From the NCBI GenBank assembly GCA_947179155.2, contig OX359282.1:16756510-16820509 (forward strand): a stretch of DNA of 64,000 bases. The letters are read 5' to 3'. The notes below the pieces were generated by a model. That model ran no database searches. It saw only the letters and a program-made list of their open reading frames with translations, and was not told where the DNA came from. Made by a program: the position numbers and the translations under genes. The stretch is from Hedera helix (lineage: Eukaryota; Streptophyta; Magnoliopsida; Apiales; Araliaceae). This document shows positions 45,830-55,700 of the stretch, in pieces (the first letter of the stretch is position 1; the number at the start of each line of letters is the position of its first letter).

Positions 45830-46560
45830 TATTTAATATAATTCAACCACTTATCTAATATTATTGACAATTTCATAATATTTTATTAGCCTTATAATAT
45901 TATTCAGCATTTAATATTACCTATAAATCTTATAATATTATTAATCATTAGATTTCATTAACTAATATTATTAATCATTTAATAATATTTTATTCATTAT
46001 ATAATATTATTAACTATTTAATAATATTTTATTAAGTATCTAATATTATTAATCATTTAATAATATTTTAATCATTATCTAATATTATTAATCAACTTAA
46101 TAATATTTTATTAAGTATCTAATATTATTAATCATTTAATAATATTTTAATCATTATCTAATATTATTAATCATTTAATAATATTTTATTAATTATCTAT
46201 TATTAATCATTTAATAATATTTTATTGGCTTGTCTAATATTATTAATCATTTAATAATATTTTATTTATATTCTAATATTATTATTCATTTAATAATATT
46301 TTATTAATTATCTAATATTATTAATTATTTAATAATATTTTATTTATATTCTAATATTATTATTCATTTAATAATATTTTATTAATTATCTAATATTATT
46401 AATTATTTAATAATATTTTATTCATATTCTAATATTATTATTTAGTTAATAATATTTTATTGACTTTGTAATATTATTATACATTTAATAACATTTTAAT
46501 GATTTTCTAATATTATTATTTATTTAATAATATTTTATTAACTTTATTATATTATTAATT
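45830..46560. repeat. Palindromic AT-rich minisatellite in 5' LTR of C
   Basis: Same unit as 36260-36910, with a different number and order of units. Confidence 0.9.
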
Positions 46561-47848
46561 CAATAATAATATTTATACGCTTTTAATTATTAAATCAATT
46601 ATCTACAATTTTAAAAATATATTTATTAAGTCCAAAAATACTAAAATTATTTTTGAATTATTTTTCATTTTCTGACCTGGACTTACCCGACCCGACTCGG
46701 TTCAGATTTATTATTTTTCCCGGAACAGTACACGGCGCCCCGGCACAGTGATTTGTACTGCAACACGGCGCCCCAGTGCTGTACTGTAGAAACAAATTTC
46801 AATTATTTAATTTTTGACAGTTTTGACACTTTTGATTCAAACCTTGATAAAATGAAATCTACACATCCAAATGACACAAAATTAGTGTTGATGTGTTCCT
46901 AACTTCTACTTTTACAACATTTTATGGTTCGATCGTGTTTTTGAAAATGTTTGACACGAAATTTACGGATCGAACCACCTACTATTTAAAAATGACATCA
47001 TTTGCGATAAAAGCTATAACTTCTTTGTTTTTCAATATTTTTGAAAACTTCAAGTTGGGTTTTCTTTAAAACTCATATTTCTAACTTTCTATCCATAAAA
47101 ATTCATTTTCCAACTTGTACATTTCAAAATACAATATTAAACATTAAATGCTTCGTTAGGGTTTTATCGGTAAAGATTGTTATGAACATTTCTTCTACTT
47201 TTATGCTTAACACACATTCCAAGTCATGACATAAACACATAAAACTATGAATATACATATATAACATAGTTAAAGACTTCTAGATAATCAAAACAAGTTT
47301 TGAGTGGTTAAAAATAAATTTTAGCCATTCAAAAACTATTTAGACTACAAAAATAGAATTTAAGAAGGTTAGAGCACTTCTAAACTTTTGAGACTTGTGT
47401 GCTCTTCTTCTTCTCCTACCAAAGTATGTGATGATGCTTATGGACATTCACTAAGATCTTCCTCTAGCTTTTTTTCACACAATTCACAAGTGTTTCTTTC
47501 TTTTCTTTCTTAAAAGCTCTCTCTTTTTCTCTCTAGAATACTAGGAAATGAACTAACAAACATCACCAAGTGTGAGGAGTACTCTATTTATAGTACTTTA
47601 CTAATACATCATCAACTCTCCTAATCCACTAGTATTGATCAAATTAGAGGTTAATTAGGATTACTATTGCATGGATGAACAAGTTGATTGACAATGTGAG
47701 TGACAATGGTTGTTCACCTACTATGACAAAGAGTAAATGGGAAGCAACAATGCAAAAACAAGCCACCCATGTGGGCCCCATGGTGCAACCGGCCAAATGG
47801 CAAATGGTCTTTTTAGGCCATTTTTCCTTTATTTTTTCATGCTTTAAT

Positions 47849-47865
47849 TATATATATATATATAT
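47849..47865 (+). repeat. Short AT microsatellite in 5' LTR of C
   Basis: Homologous to 38199-38233 but about half as long. Confidence 0.85.
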
Positions 47866-48287
47866 CCTATTGGGCTCCACATTGGACTCTAGGATTAAAT
47901 ATATTAGGCTCAACCATTTAATTGGTTTGGATTCAATTTAATTAACACATTGGGCTAGCAATAAATAAACTATGCTACCTTTAATTAAAATAAGCATTGG
48001 GCTTGTTTAATTAATTACATGAACTAAGACTTAATTTAATTACATGAGCTACCAGGTAAATTTAATTGACCTAGTTTAATACCTCATTTGGATTTAAAAT
48101 ATAATCCAATTAGATTTGCTTTAGTTAATCATAACATCTTGCTTCATTGCTTTAAATAAATATACACATACACAAATATATTTATTCAATTATCTAATGC
48201 ACAATTAATTAGTACAAAATTTTTAATTCATTGCTGATTATTTAATAATCATAATTATAATGTCTAATGAAATTCATGGTCATTACA

Positions 48288-48292
48288 GAGGT
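48288..48292 (+). repeat. Target site duplication of element C, right (GAGGT)
   Basis: Matches 35883-35887. Confidence 0.93.
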
Positions 48293-48496
48293 AGATAGGC
48301 GGGTATTAGTTTCCATCAGTCTAGGGAAATATGTCGAAGAAGTGCTATGTGATGTAGGTCCTACACATATTTGTCACTTATTACTGGGAGGGACATTGCA
48401 GTGTGATCGACATCTGAATTACAACATCTCTACCAAGAGATATTTATTTGTGCATGATCAAAGAAAAGTTCCACTAGTTCCTATGACACTCATGTA
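48293..48496 (+). pseudogene. Element B protease-like region, part b
   Basis: Continues part a: VLVSISLGKYVEEVLCDVGP, then HICHLLLGGTLQCDRH and YLFVHDQRKVPLVPM. Wording and order fit the protease C-terminal half of gypsy elements (LLGRPWQ-like block here changed to LLGGTLQ). Stop TAA at 48494-48496. Confidence 0.75.
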
Positions 48497-48798
48497 AGTG
48501 TATAAAAGTCTAAAATACTTGAGTAAGCAGAGTGTTGAAGAGAAAGAGTGTGAGCAAGAGAATGAGAGAGAAAAAGAAAGAGTCGATGATTGTGAGAGAG
48601 AAAATAAAAGAGAGACAAAACATAGTGAAGAGATTGAAAAGAGTGAGGAGAAAAAGGAAAGAGAGAAAAGAGAGATTGAAAATACAAGAGAGATTGATGA
48701 AAAGTGAGATTAAGAGAAACGAGAAAATTGAGCAAAAAGAAGAGAGAAAATTATGTGACTATGAAAAAGAGAGTGAAAGATTGTTGCTTTTTAAATAG
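48497..48798 (+). pseudogene. Element B charged linker between protease and RT
   Basis: Purine-rich sequence encoding in two frames a Lys/Arg/Glu-rich low-complexity segment (EREKERVDDCERENKRE in one). Such linkers are usual between protease and RT in this subgroup; no function can be read from the sequence. Confidence 0.55.
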
Positions 48799-48959
48799 CT
48801 AGTGACTATACTATCGTACAAAAAGGCACTTTTAAATACTAACAAGATTAACTCTTCTTTGTCTAGTTCTATTATTTCTCTATTTCAAGTTAATGATATA
48901 CCCAATGTTATCATTCTGTGTTTAACAACTTATAGGAGTATTCCTGAGGAAACGAAAGG

Positions 48960-49480
48960 GTCATAAAAGCAAGCTGGTGAGTTGATAGAGGAGGGATTCG
49001 TTAGAGAAATCATAAGTTTATATGCAGTTTCAACATTCAAGGTACCTAAGGAGGAGGGATCGTCGAGCATGTGTATTGATTTTCAATTAGTAAATAAGTA
49101 TCGATATTATTTTCTTTGCTTAGACAATAAGTTTAATGAATTGCATAGATCTTGTGATTTGTCTAATTTGATGATAACTATTGATGATCTGTAATATCAA
49201 ATTAGGATGAGAGATTGTGATGAATGGAAAATGTCCTTAACATGTGAGTCATTTAAATGGATAGTTATTTCAGTTAGATTAACTAATGCGTCAAGTTTCT
49301 TCATGAAATTGTTAAAACATGTTTTGTATTCTTCCATTGATAGATTTATTGTTAGCTATTTTGATGATAGAGTCTTTTTTATCGTAAACTATGGAGGATA
49401 TTTGATATATGTTGAGTTAGTTTATGATCGTAGTGTTCAATCTCATTATTATTTTCAAAATTCTTGTTTTCTTTAGTCTA
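48960..49480 (+). pseudogene. Element B reverse transcriptase remnant
   Basis: Frame with EEGFVREIISLYAVSTFKVP, SSSMCIDFQLVNKY and DLSNLMITIDDL, a stop, then CESFKWIVISVRLTNASSFF and RFIVSYFDDRVFF. These match RT blocks 2 to 5 (including SYFDD in place of YVDD/YFDD). Stops and substitutions are frequent. RNase H and integrase are not found downstream. Confidence 0.8.
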
Positions 49481-49560
49481 GTTGTCGTTTTCAAATTTTT
49501 TGTTTTCTTCAGTCTAGTTGTCATTTTCAAAGTGCTTATTTTCATAACATGCATTCTAGT
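49456..49560 (+). repeat. About 45-bp direct repeats, three copies
   Basis: Units of TTTTCAAA...TTGTTTTCTT.AGTCTAGTTGTC, the third incomplete. They lie just downstream of the RT remnant. The remainder up to 50046 shows only short frames of no recognised family. Confidence 0.7.
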
Positions 49561-50046
49561 TTTTCGAGTTAGTATTCTTATTTTCATTTTGATCAATCTT
49601 TACATGAGTTGTCATTGTTAGATAGTGATTGTGATCGATTTCATATGGGTAGTGTTTTTCCATTGGATTTAATGTCATTATATGATTTTGAATATACTAT
49701 CCTTGATGGAGAAAGAAAGATTAAATTTGTTGAGTATGCAAATGATTGTAATGTTGATTTTATAGTTGGCTTTTCATCTTGTGTAGTTGGTTATGACCTT
49801 TTAATTCCATTAGCATCATTGTTTGATTTTGAGTATGTTAACGTCAATGGGAAGAGGAAGGTTGTTTTGTGTTTTGCAGATTCATGGTGGGACGGAATTC
49901 AACATTAAGTGAAAAATAGAGCAATATGCGAAACCAATTAATATTGAGATGCGAGTTAAGAAATTTATAAATCAATCGAAACAATGCATAGTGTGTTTAG
50001 AGGGAAGCATTTTGATTTTTGATTCAATAAACTATGCATAGTGTCA

Positions 50047-50058
50047 AGAGGAGGGGAA
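50047..50058 (+). promoter_or_regulatory. Polypurine tract of element B
   Basis: AGAGGAGGGGAA immediately before the 3' LTR start TGATGATATCC. Confidence 0.85.
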
Positions 50059-51219
50059 TGATGATATCCTGATTGCGGATAAATCAAACAAGGCGAAACT
50101 TCGTTAATGCTTGGCTAAAGAGAAGGATTCAATTCAAGTTGCTATCGAGATATGGGCTAAAGAGTTCAAGGAAAGCCGTATTGGATGGATTTCAAGCGAG
50201 TGGGCTGAGGTTTATTCAAGGAAGGTTCAAGTAAAGCTTAATTCAAGGAAAAATCAAGCTCCAAATGTTCATCAAGTGTTTTAAAGTGTTTGGATTGAAG
50301 AATACTTCAAGGACGTTATGGACAGAATCTTTGATCTGTATTTATATAGCTTATAACATATTTTTTGTGCATGGAGCTTGGATTTTATTGAAGAGCGTGT
50401 CAAGAGCTTCGATTTGATATGTGGCACGTTTCGTAACTCTAAGCGAATTGAAAACTATGACAGTTTTAGCAAAGGAGGGCAAAACTGGAAATTTAGGAAA
50501 TCCAGACTGCGCCTCGGCGCAGGTTTTGTGAAGGGGAACCGTGCCCCGACGCGATTGGACCAAGAGGATCATGCGACCAGCGCGTTCAGAGCGCTCCCCG
50601 ACGGGAGACCGCGCCCCGACGCAATGTTTCTTGAGAAAGACCGCGCCCCAGCGCGATGTTTGCATACCAGTTTGACCAGATTTTTATTTTTACGCGTTTT
50701 TAACAATTTTTATGGTTCTAATTAGAATTTTGTTACATAATTTGACTAAATTTACTTGCATTCTTAATTCCTATTAATTAGAGGATTAGGATTTCATAGA
50801 ATTAATATAAATAAACATCAAAACTCTTGTAAACTTGAACAATTAACATTGATTCATCAATAAAATTCTTGTGAAGTTATTCTCCATCTTTTTGATTTTT
50901 TGAGAATTTCTAAACTATTTCTTAGTGTTCTTGAGAATTCTATTTTGTCTTATCATACAACAATTTATAGTTGTGTGTGACGACTTTTACTATACATCAA
51001 TCGTCGATTGTACCGAGATTCTTTTCCCTTTATAGACAACGAGTTTAGGTGTCGTTGGTGTTCCATTCAGCGCAATTCTCTTACACAAGCAATTGTACCA
51101 AGATTCACGTCTCCATATAGGCGTTGAGTTGAGGTGTTGTGAATATTCCACCAAACAACTTCGCTAGAAAATGATCCGGACAACGTTCACCTTACACAAA
51201 CATACCGTAAAACTTGTCA
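50059..51219 (+). repeat. 3' LTR of element B, 1161 bp
   Basis: Homologous to 33430-34587 and almost equal in length. It contains four variants of the word GCGCCCCGACGCGA in the CpG-rich patch (50510-50665). Ends ...AACTTGTCA. Confidence 0.85.
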
Positions 51220-52170
51220 CAGGCTTTTCCAATCCGAATTCCCGTCTCAGGAGGAACTTCCAAAATTACAAGATGTCATTTTATGCTCCAAAGCAAGATG
51301 ATAAGTTCTCCGGACAGAATAACTACCATTAGCAGAATAATGCCATACTAGCTCATCTCTGCGGCTAGTCATCAAAATAGGAATTTTTAAAATTAACTCA
51401 AGATCATGAGGGTCTACATTACCAATCAGTAACTCCCTTTTTCACTGCAGTTTATCCCAATCTATTAAATCCTCAACCAATAAATTTCTGTCTAATTTAC
51501 AATTAAACGGCAACAACCGAAAAGTTGAAGGTCTAGGGATCCGTTTATCAGATACTGCCATAAACTGACGATCCATCACCAATTTTTCACCGTACGCCCC
51601 TCTTCAGCAGTTCTTTGGCATGCCATAAACTCCTCCACAAGGAAGACGGTCTATTCCCAAGAGAGACTTCCAATAGAGAACATGACGGAAAGTACTTCGC
51701 TTTGAGGACTTGAGCTACCAGAGAATTTAAATTTTTAATTACGCGCCAACATTGCTTACCCAACAAAGCATCATTGAAACATTCAGTCTTTAAAACCCAA
51801 TCCTCCTCTCAACTTCAATGTACACGTCCAGCCATTTTTCCCAATGAATACCTTTACTTCCTTCAGTTTCCCCCCAACGGCTAACCATAGCATTTTCATC
51901 TCATCAAATCAGTCCCAGAGGAATTTGAAAGCAAAAAAAATATTTTCTACCTGAAAACTAGAACAGGTTGCATCTATCTATCTGAAATACGGAGAAAGAT
52001 TCAGGTCACATATGAGCCCAAGAATTTATCCGAGCCCACATACGGTCCTTAATAACTCCAATGCAGTACATCGATTTTTCCCAGGATGATAAAATACCAA
52101 ATACTTGCCTAATTCATTGACTTCCACCACTCCCAATCTCTGACAAAAAAAAGAGCACGATCCTCATCAC
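51220..52170 (-). pseudogene. LINE fragment, upstream part: end of RT and start of zf-RVT
   Basis: Minus strand reads, with several frame changes, ELGKYLVFYHPGKN (RT end), WGETEGSKGIHWEKW, DALLGKQCWRVIKNLNSLVA, QVLKAKYFPSCSLLE, GNRPSSLWRSLWHAKELL, VEDLIDWDKLQ and DELVWHYSANGSYSVRR. This is the standard order in plant L1-type LINE proteins. It joins the part at 32660-33429 across element B. The RT catalytic domain itself is absent; the fragment ends near the 3' end of the host gene. Confidence 0.85.
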
Positions 52171-52703
52171 TTGTATTAACACTAGAGCAAATATTTGTTT
52201 TATTGAGGATAAGTTGTGTCGGATCGACTTCTTACATTATAATAATGTTTAAAATGTACCCAAAAAAAAATAAACAATAAAATGGTAACCATGTAAAACA
52301 AAATAGTTTCCAATCGTACTAAAAACAAATAATGAAAAATAATAAACGAAATCAAGTAAATTGAGAAGGCTACCATGCCAAGAACAGGAATGAATATAAG
52401 CTCTATCTGATTCAAAAAACAAACCATACATTGTAGTATGAGTGTCTTGAAATATAATATCACCTAGAAAATAGTAGAACAAAATGGTTCCCTAATCATA
52501 ATGTTAAATTTGATTGATGGACAACCAGCCGCAGCTCATTGATTTCTTACATTAAATATCCAAAAAAGTTATATCACCAATTTTCTTATTTTCTATTGGA
52601 TGCCTCGGTGTATCAAAAACCTAACAATATCGTTGCAATCAACACCATCATATAGGGCTTTGATTCACTTTCTGATGTGCAACCAACAAGGCCTAAAACA
52701 CAT
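52171..52703 (-). other. Probable 3' UTR and downstream flank of the mS29 gene
   Basis: No coding signal. On the minus strand an AATAAA lies at about 52203-52198, which would give a 3' UTR of roughly 500 bases ending beside the LINE remnant; this signal choice is tentative. Confidence 0.35.
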
Positions 52704-55700
52704 TTACCTCATGAAAGGAACTAACCATCTCATCTCTGCTCCATTTCCATTGGACAAAAAGTACAATTTCTTCCAGCCGTCTTCTGAGAATGCTTCACGA
52801 CGTATCAGTCTTTGCCTATAAAAGATAAGCAGCAAAGAAAACTTAAGACTTTGTCCACATATTAGTCTTTCCCTAACAAAGATATCAAGTAAATAAAGAT
52901 GAGACTAAGATGTACGGATTCGGATTACAAGGTCCAGATATATTATCTCCATTTTACAAGAGTAATCAGGATGAATAGTCTTTTGAGATGAGTATAAATT
53001 TAGTTCATTAAGTGCAGCTGCCAAGGAACTAAGAATAGAAAACACTAGAAATCGAAAGAAAGTAAAATTGTAGACTCAAGAACTCTAATACCATACACCC
53101 AAAATGGTGTTGATTTTAGTATCACAATCTGCAGAACGATAATTCCATCCCCACATTTGTTGTCTAGGCAAACTCCTTTAACCAGGGTCGGTCTTGGGTT
53201 AGCCAGAATAAAAGGGAAAAAGCAAAGAGGGGAAGCAGAAAAGAACTAAAGTGTATTGCAGGGATTGAATTCCATACATGATTACTACATTTTCAACAAA
53301 CTTACCATTACTTTGATTTTACATGTAACATTCTTTAGGAAAATAAGTCCGTTACACAAATGAAGGAGCAATGACATAACTAGGCCCAGAAGAAAATGGG
53401 TTTGGATGGTAATATAGGTAATAGATCCATTAAGAACTAAAATCACATAACCTATATTAAAAATAGCACGTGACTTGGACCTAAATAGTTTTAGGTCCAA
53501 TCTAGATCGTCCCATATTTCAATTATTAAGCTTAGTGTTATTAAGATTCAAATTACCTACTTTTTTTATTTACTACAATTTTTTCTCTTCCATTCACTTA
53601 TCTATTTTAAAAACAAAATTCTATCTAAACTTTTATATACTCTCTAAAAATTCGATATACTCTCTAAATTCTTTCTGTAAATTTTTTATTAGATCTCTCT
53701 CTCTCAATTTTCCACCGTCTCTAGACTTTTCTTCTTTTTTGCTAAATTTTTAAAATGTATTAATGTCTGAACCTTTGTTTCCTCTCTTAATTTCTCTCTC
53801 AAAATTTTTTCCATACTTCACCCCAGCTTTTTCTTGGACAACTATACTTTGCTGGAAGGCAACTGAATCTCAGCTAGACATACGTGGGGGTGGGTTGGGG
53901 GGTAATTATGCTACCTCTGTACATCCAAAAAAATAAATCCGCTCAAGGTCTGCTAGGCTAACCGCAACATTCAAACAACTAGTTGTGAGGCCTAAATATA
54001 TGCCCTGCTCTATGAATAATATACTCCATTGGTTTTAGTGAGAGAAAATGAATAAAGCGAGATATTTATAGGCAGAGAAAGTGAAAGTTTATAGAGAGAA
54101 ATATAACTTTTTTGGAGAGAGAAAGTTAGCTTTTTTAGAACGAGAAAGTTTAAAAAAATTAAGAAACAGTAAGTGAGAAGTTTTAGACGATATGGTGAAG
54201 AACCGAAGATGCCAGCTGAATTCATGCATTAGAACTAATTATATTGGAATGAGTTTGACATGCTAAAACAAGTTAACTAGTTTATATCCATATTTGTCCT
54301 TTTTAATATTAGTTCAAACTCAAACCAATCCACAAGTAGGAATCCAAATGAATCTAGATAGGTCAGGTTGACCTAAATAAGTTATAAACTAATATGACAG
54401 GTATAGAAGGATCCATATCTTTAGTTTCAACCGTGGACAAACGGATAAAATCTTTGAAGAGTAGTTTCCTATCGTCCATTAAGCTTGGGACTGAGTCTCG
54501 AGGGCAAAGGAAAAGCATAGCCTCCCAGCAACTATAAGAGTCGTGGGCCACTACCCTCATTGTCATATGATATATTTCATGTTCTAACATCAAGCAATTC
54601 CTGTCTACCAAATTGTATTATGGGAATTTTAATGGCAAACCACCACCAGAAGAATAAACTAGACAACTAGTTAAACCAGAAGCTGCTGCCAGTTATAACG
54701 AATAGAACCATTGTAAACCAGGAGAGCAGTTAAGAAGTATGCATGCCTGAGGTAGTAATGGAAAACAGTGGCAGCTTCCTCTAAATCGTAACGAGGAAAA
54801 TTTATCCTAGAATCAGTTGGAACATCCGGTAACTCTTTACGCAGCTTCCCTACCGCAGTCGAATGAGAGAAAGCACCAACCATCATGTCATTATGCATCA
54901 TAGACCTAAATGCATTAACCTGCAATTAAATTTTAGTTATTATAACACCAGAGAAGTTGTCTATGCTTGCCAAGAGCAAACCCAATGGGAAGGAAGTACT
55001 ATGACAAGAAAAGCTTTTACTATCTGAGCATCCATATAGAGAACAATCAATATAAATTAGCATTGGTCCAGTGACCAGACCTAGAAGTAAATTTTCACAA
55101 AAATCAAGTCATGTGATCAGAAAGATTTCAGCCATTATGGAGTGAGAAAACTGCCCCCCCCCCCCTCCCCCCCAAAAAAAACAAAAAAGCAAACAAAACA
55201 AGCTGAGTATGGTTAATAGGCTATCTCAGAAGCATGACACTCATCCATAAAAGAGCAAGTATGAAAAAATTGTCCCCCAAGAAAGGGCTAAAGTACAAAA
55301 GTAGAAGTTATAATGTCAGGAAAAAGACTGTAGTACCATGTATTAGCGACATAATTATTCAGGGTAGTATTGTATTAAAACCACATAAAAGAGTAAAGTT
55401 CAAGCTTATATGTACTCTCTCCTCTTATTTGACATTTTTAAGTTGTGTAAAAGTTGTATTTAGGCCATTCTTTGGGGGAACGAGTTAGAAATAGATTATT
55501 TTAGAAATGTGCTCGACAGGCTCTACTTCAGGTTGTTAAGGTAATAAATGAATTTTCCTAATCCCATGTCGGTGTTTGATTGTGAAATTTAAGGCTTAAT
55601 ATACAATGTTGGGTGTAAGACCTATTAGCTTAAACTTTTGTGTCAAGTCGGTTTTAACAATAATAACAAGGCCTTCGTCGTTATGGAAAGCTTCCCAACA

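Larger units (their letters stand above)
35888..48287 (-). mobile_element. Full-length Tekay-like chromovirus (element C), minus strand
   Basis: A complete 12.4-kb insertion: target duplication GAGGT on both sides, two LTRs, primer site next to the 5' LTR, polypurine tract next to the 3' LTR, and gag, protease, RT, RNase H, integrase and a degenerate C-terminal chromodomain in the usual Ty3/gypsy order. LTRs of about 3.7 kb and the LDRKE...LEEKM C-terminal wording fit the Tekay/Del lineage. Stops and frameshifts make this copy inactive. An extra coiled-coil frame lies between primer site and gag. It sits in the protease region of element B. Confidence 0.92.
44604..48287 (-). repeat. 5' LTR of element C, about 3.7 kb
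   Basis: Minus strand starts TGTAATGACCATG at 48287 and ends ...GGGGTCGTCATA at 44604. It keeps the roughly 860-bp block (44935-45790) missing from the 3' LTR, including the word GGCTCAGCAAGTT that also occurs in the D-family LTR (about 15443), so the longer form is probably ancestral. The palindromic minisatellite is at 45830-46560 and the CpG-rich patch at about 46680-46790. Confidence 0.9.
33430..51219 (+). mobile_element. Ty3/gypsy element B, plus strand, split by element C
   Basis: Two matching LTRs (33430-34587 and 50059-51219) bracket about 3 kb of B internal sequence, which is itself split by the 12.4-kb element C at 35887/48288. Gag, protease and RT remnants are in the right order, but RNase H, integrase and much of gag are missing. 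No 5-bp target duplication is visible: left flank CAAAT, right flank CAGGC. Confidence 0.85.

Noticed and set aside
48490..48798. Independent charged host gene
   Set aside because: It lies in frame order between protease and RT remnants of element B and is low-complexity linker sequence.
54363..54611. 82-residue frame as the last exon of the mS29 gene
   Set aside because: It does not match the family C-terminus; the exon at 52704-52815 does, and joins in frame.
54671..54746. Continuation of exon 6 of mS29 to the stop after QQLLV
   Set aside because: The conserved family sequence breaks off after YYLR and continues in the exon at 52815. The read-through could at most be a retained-intron isoform.
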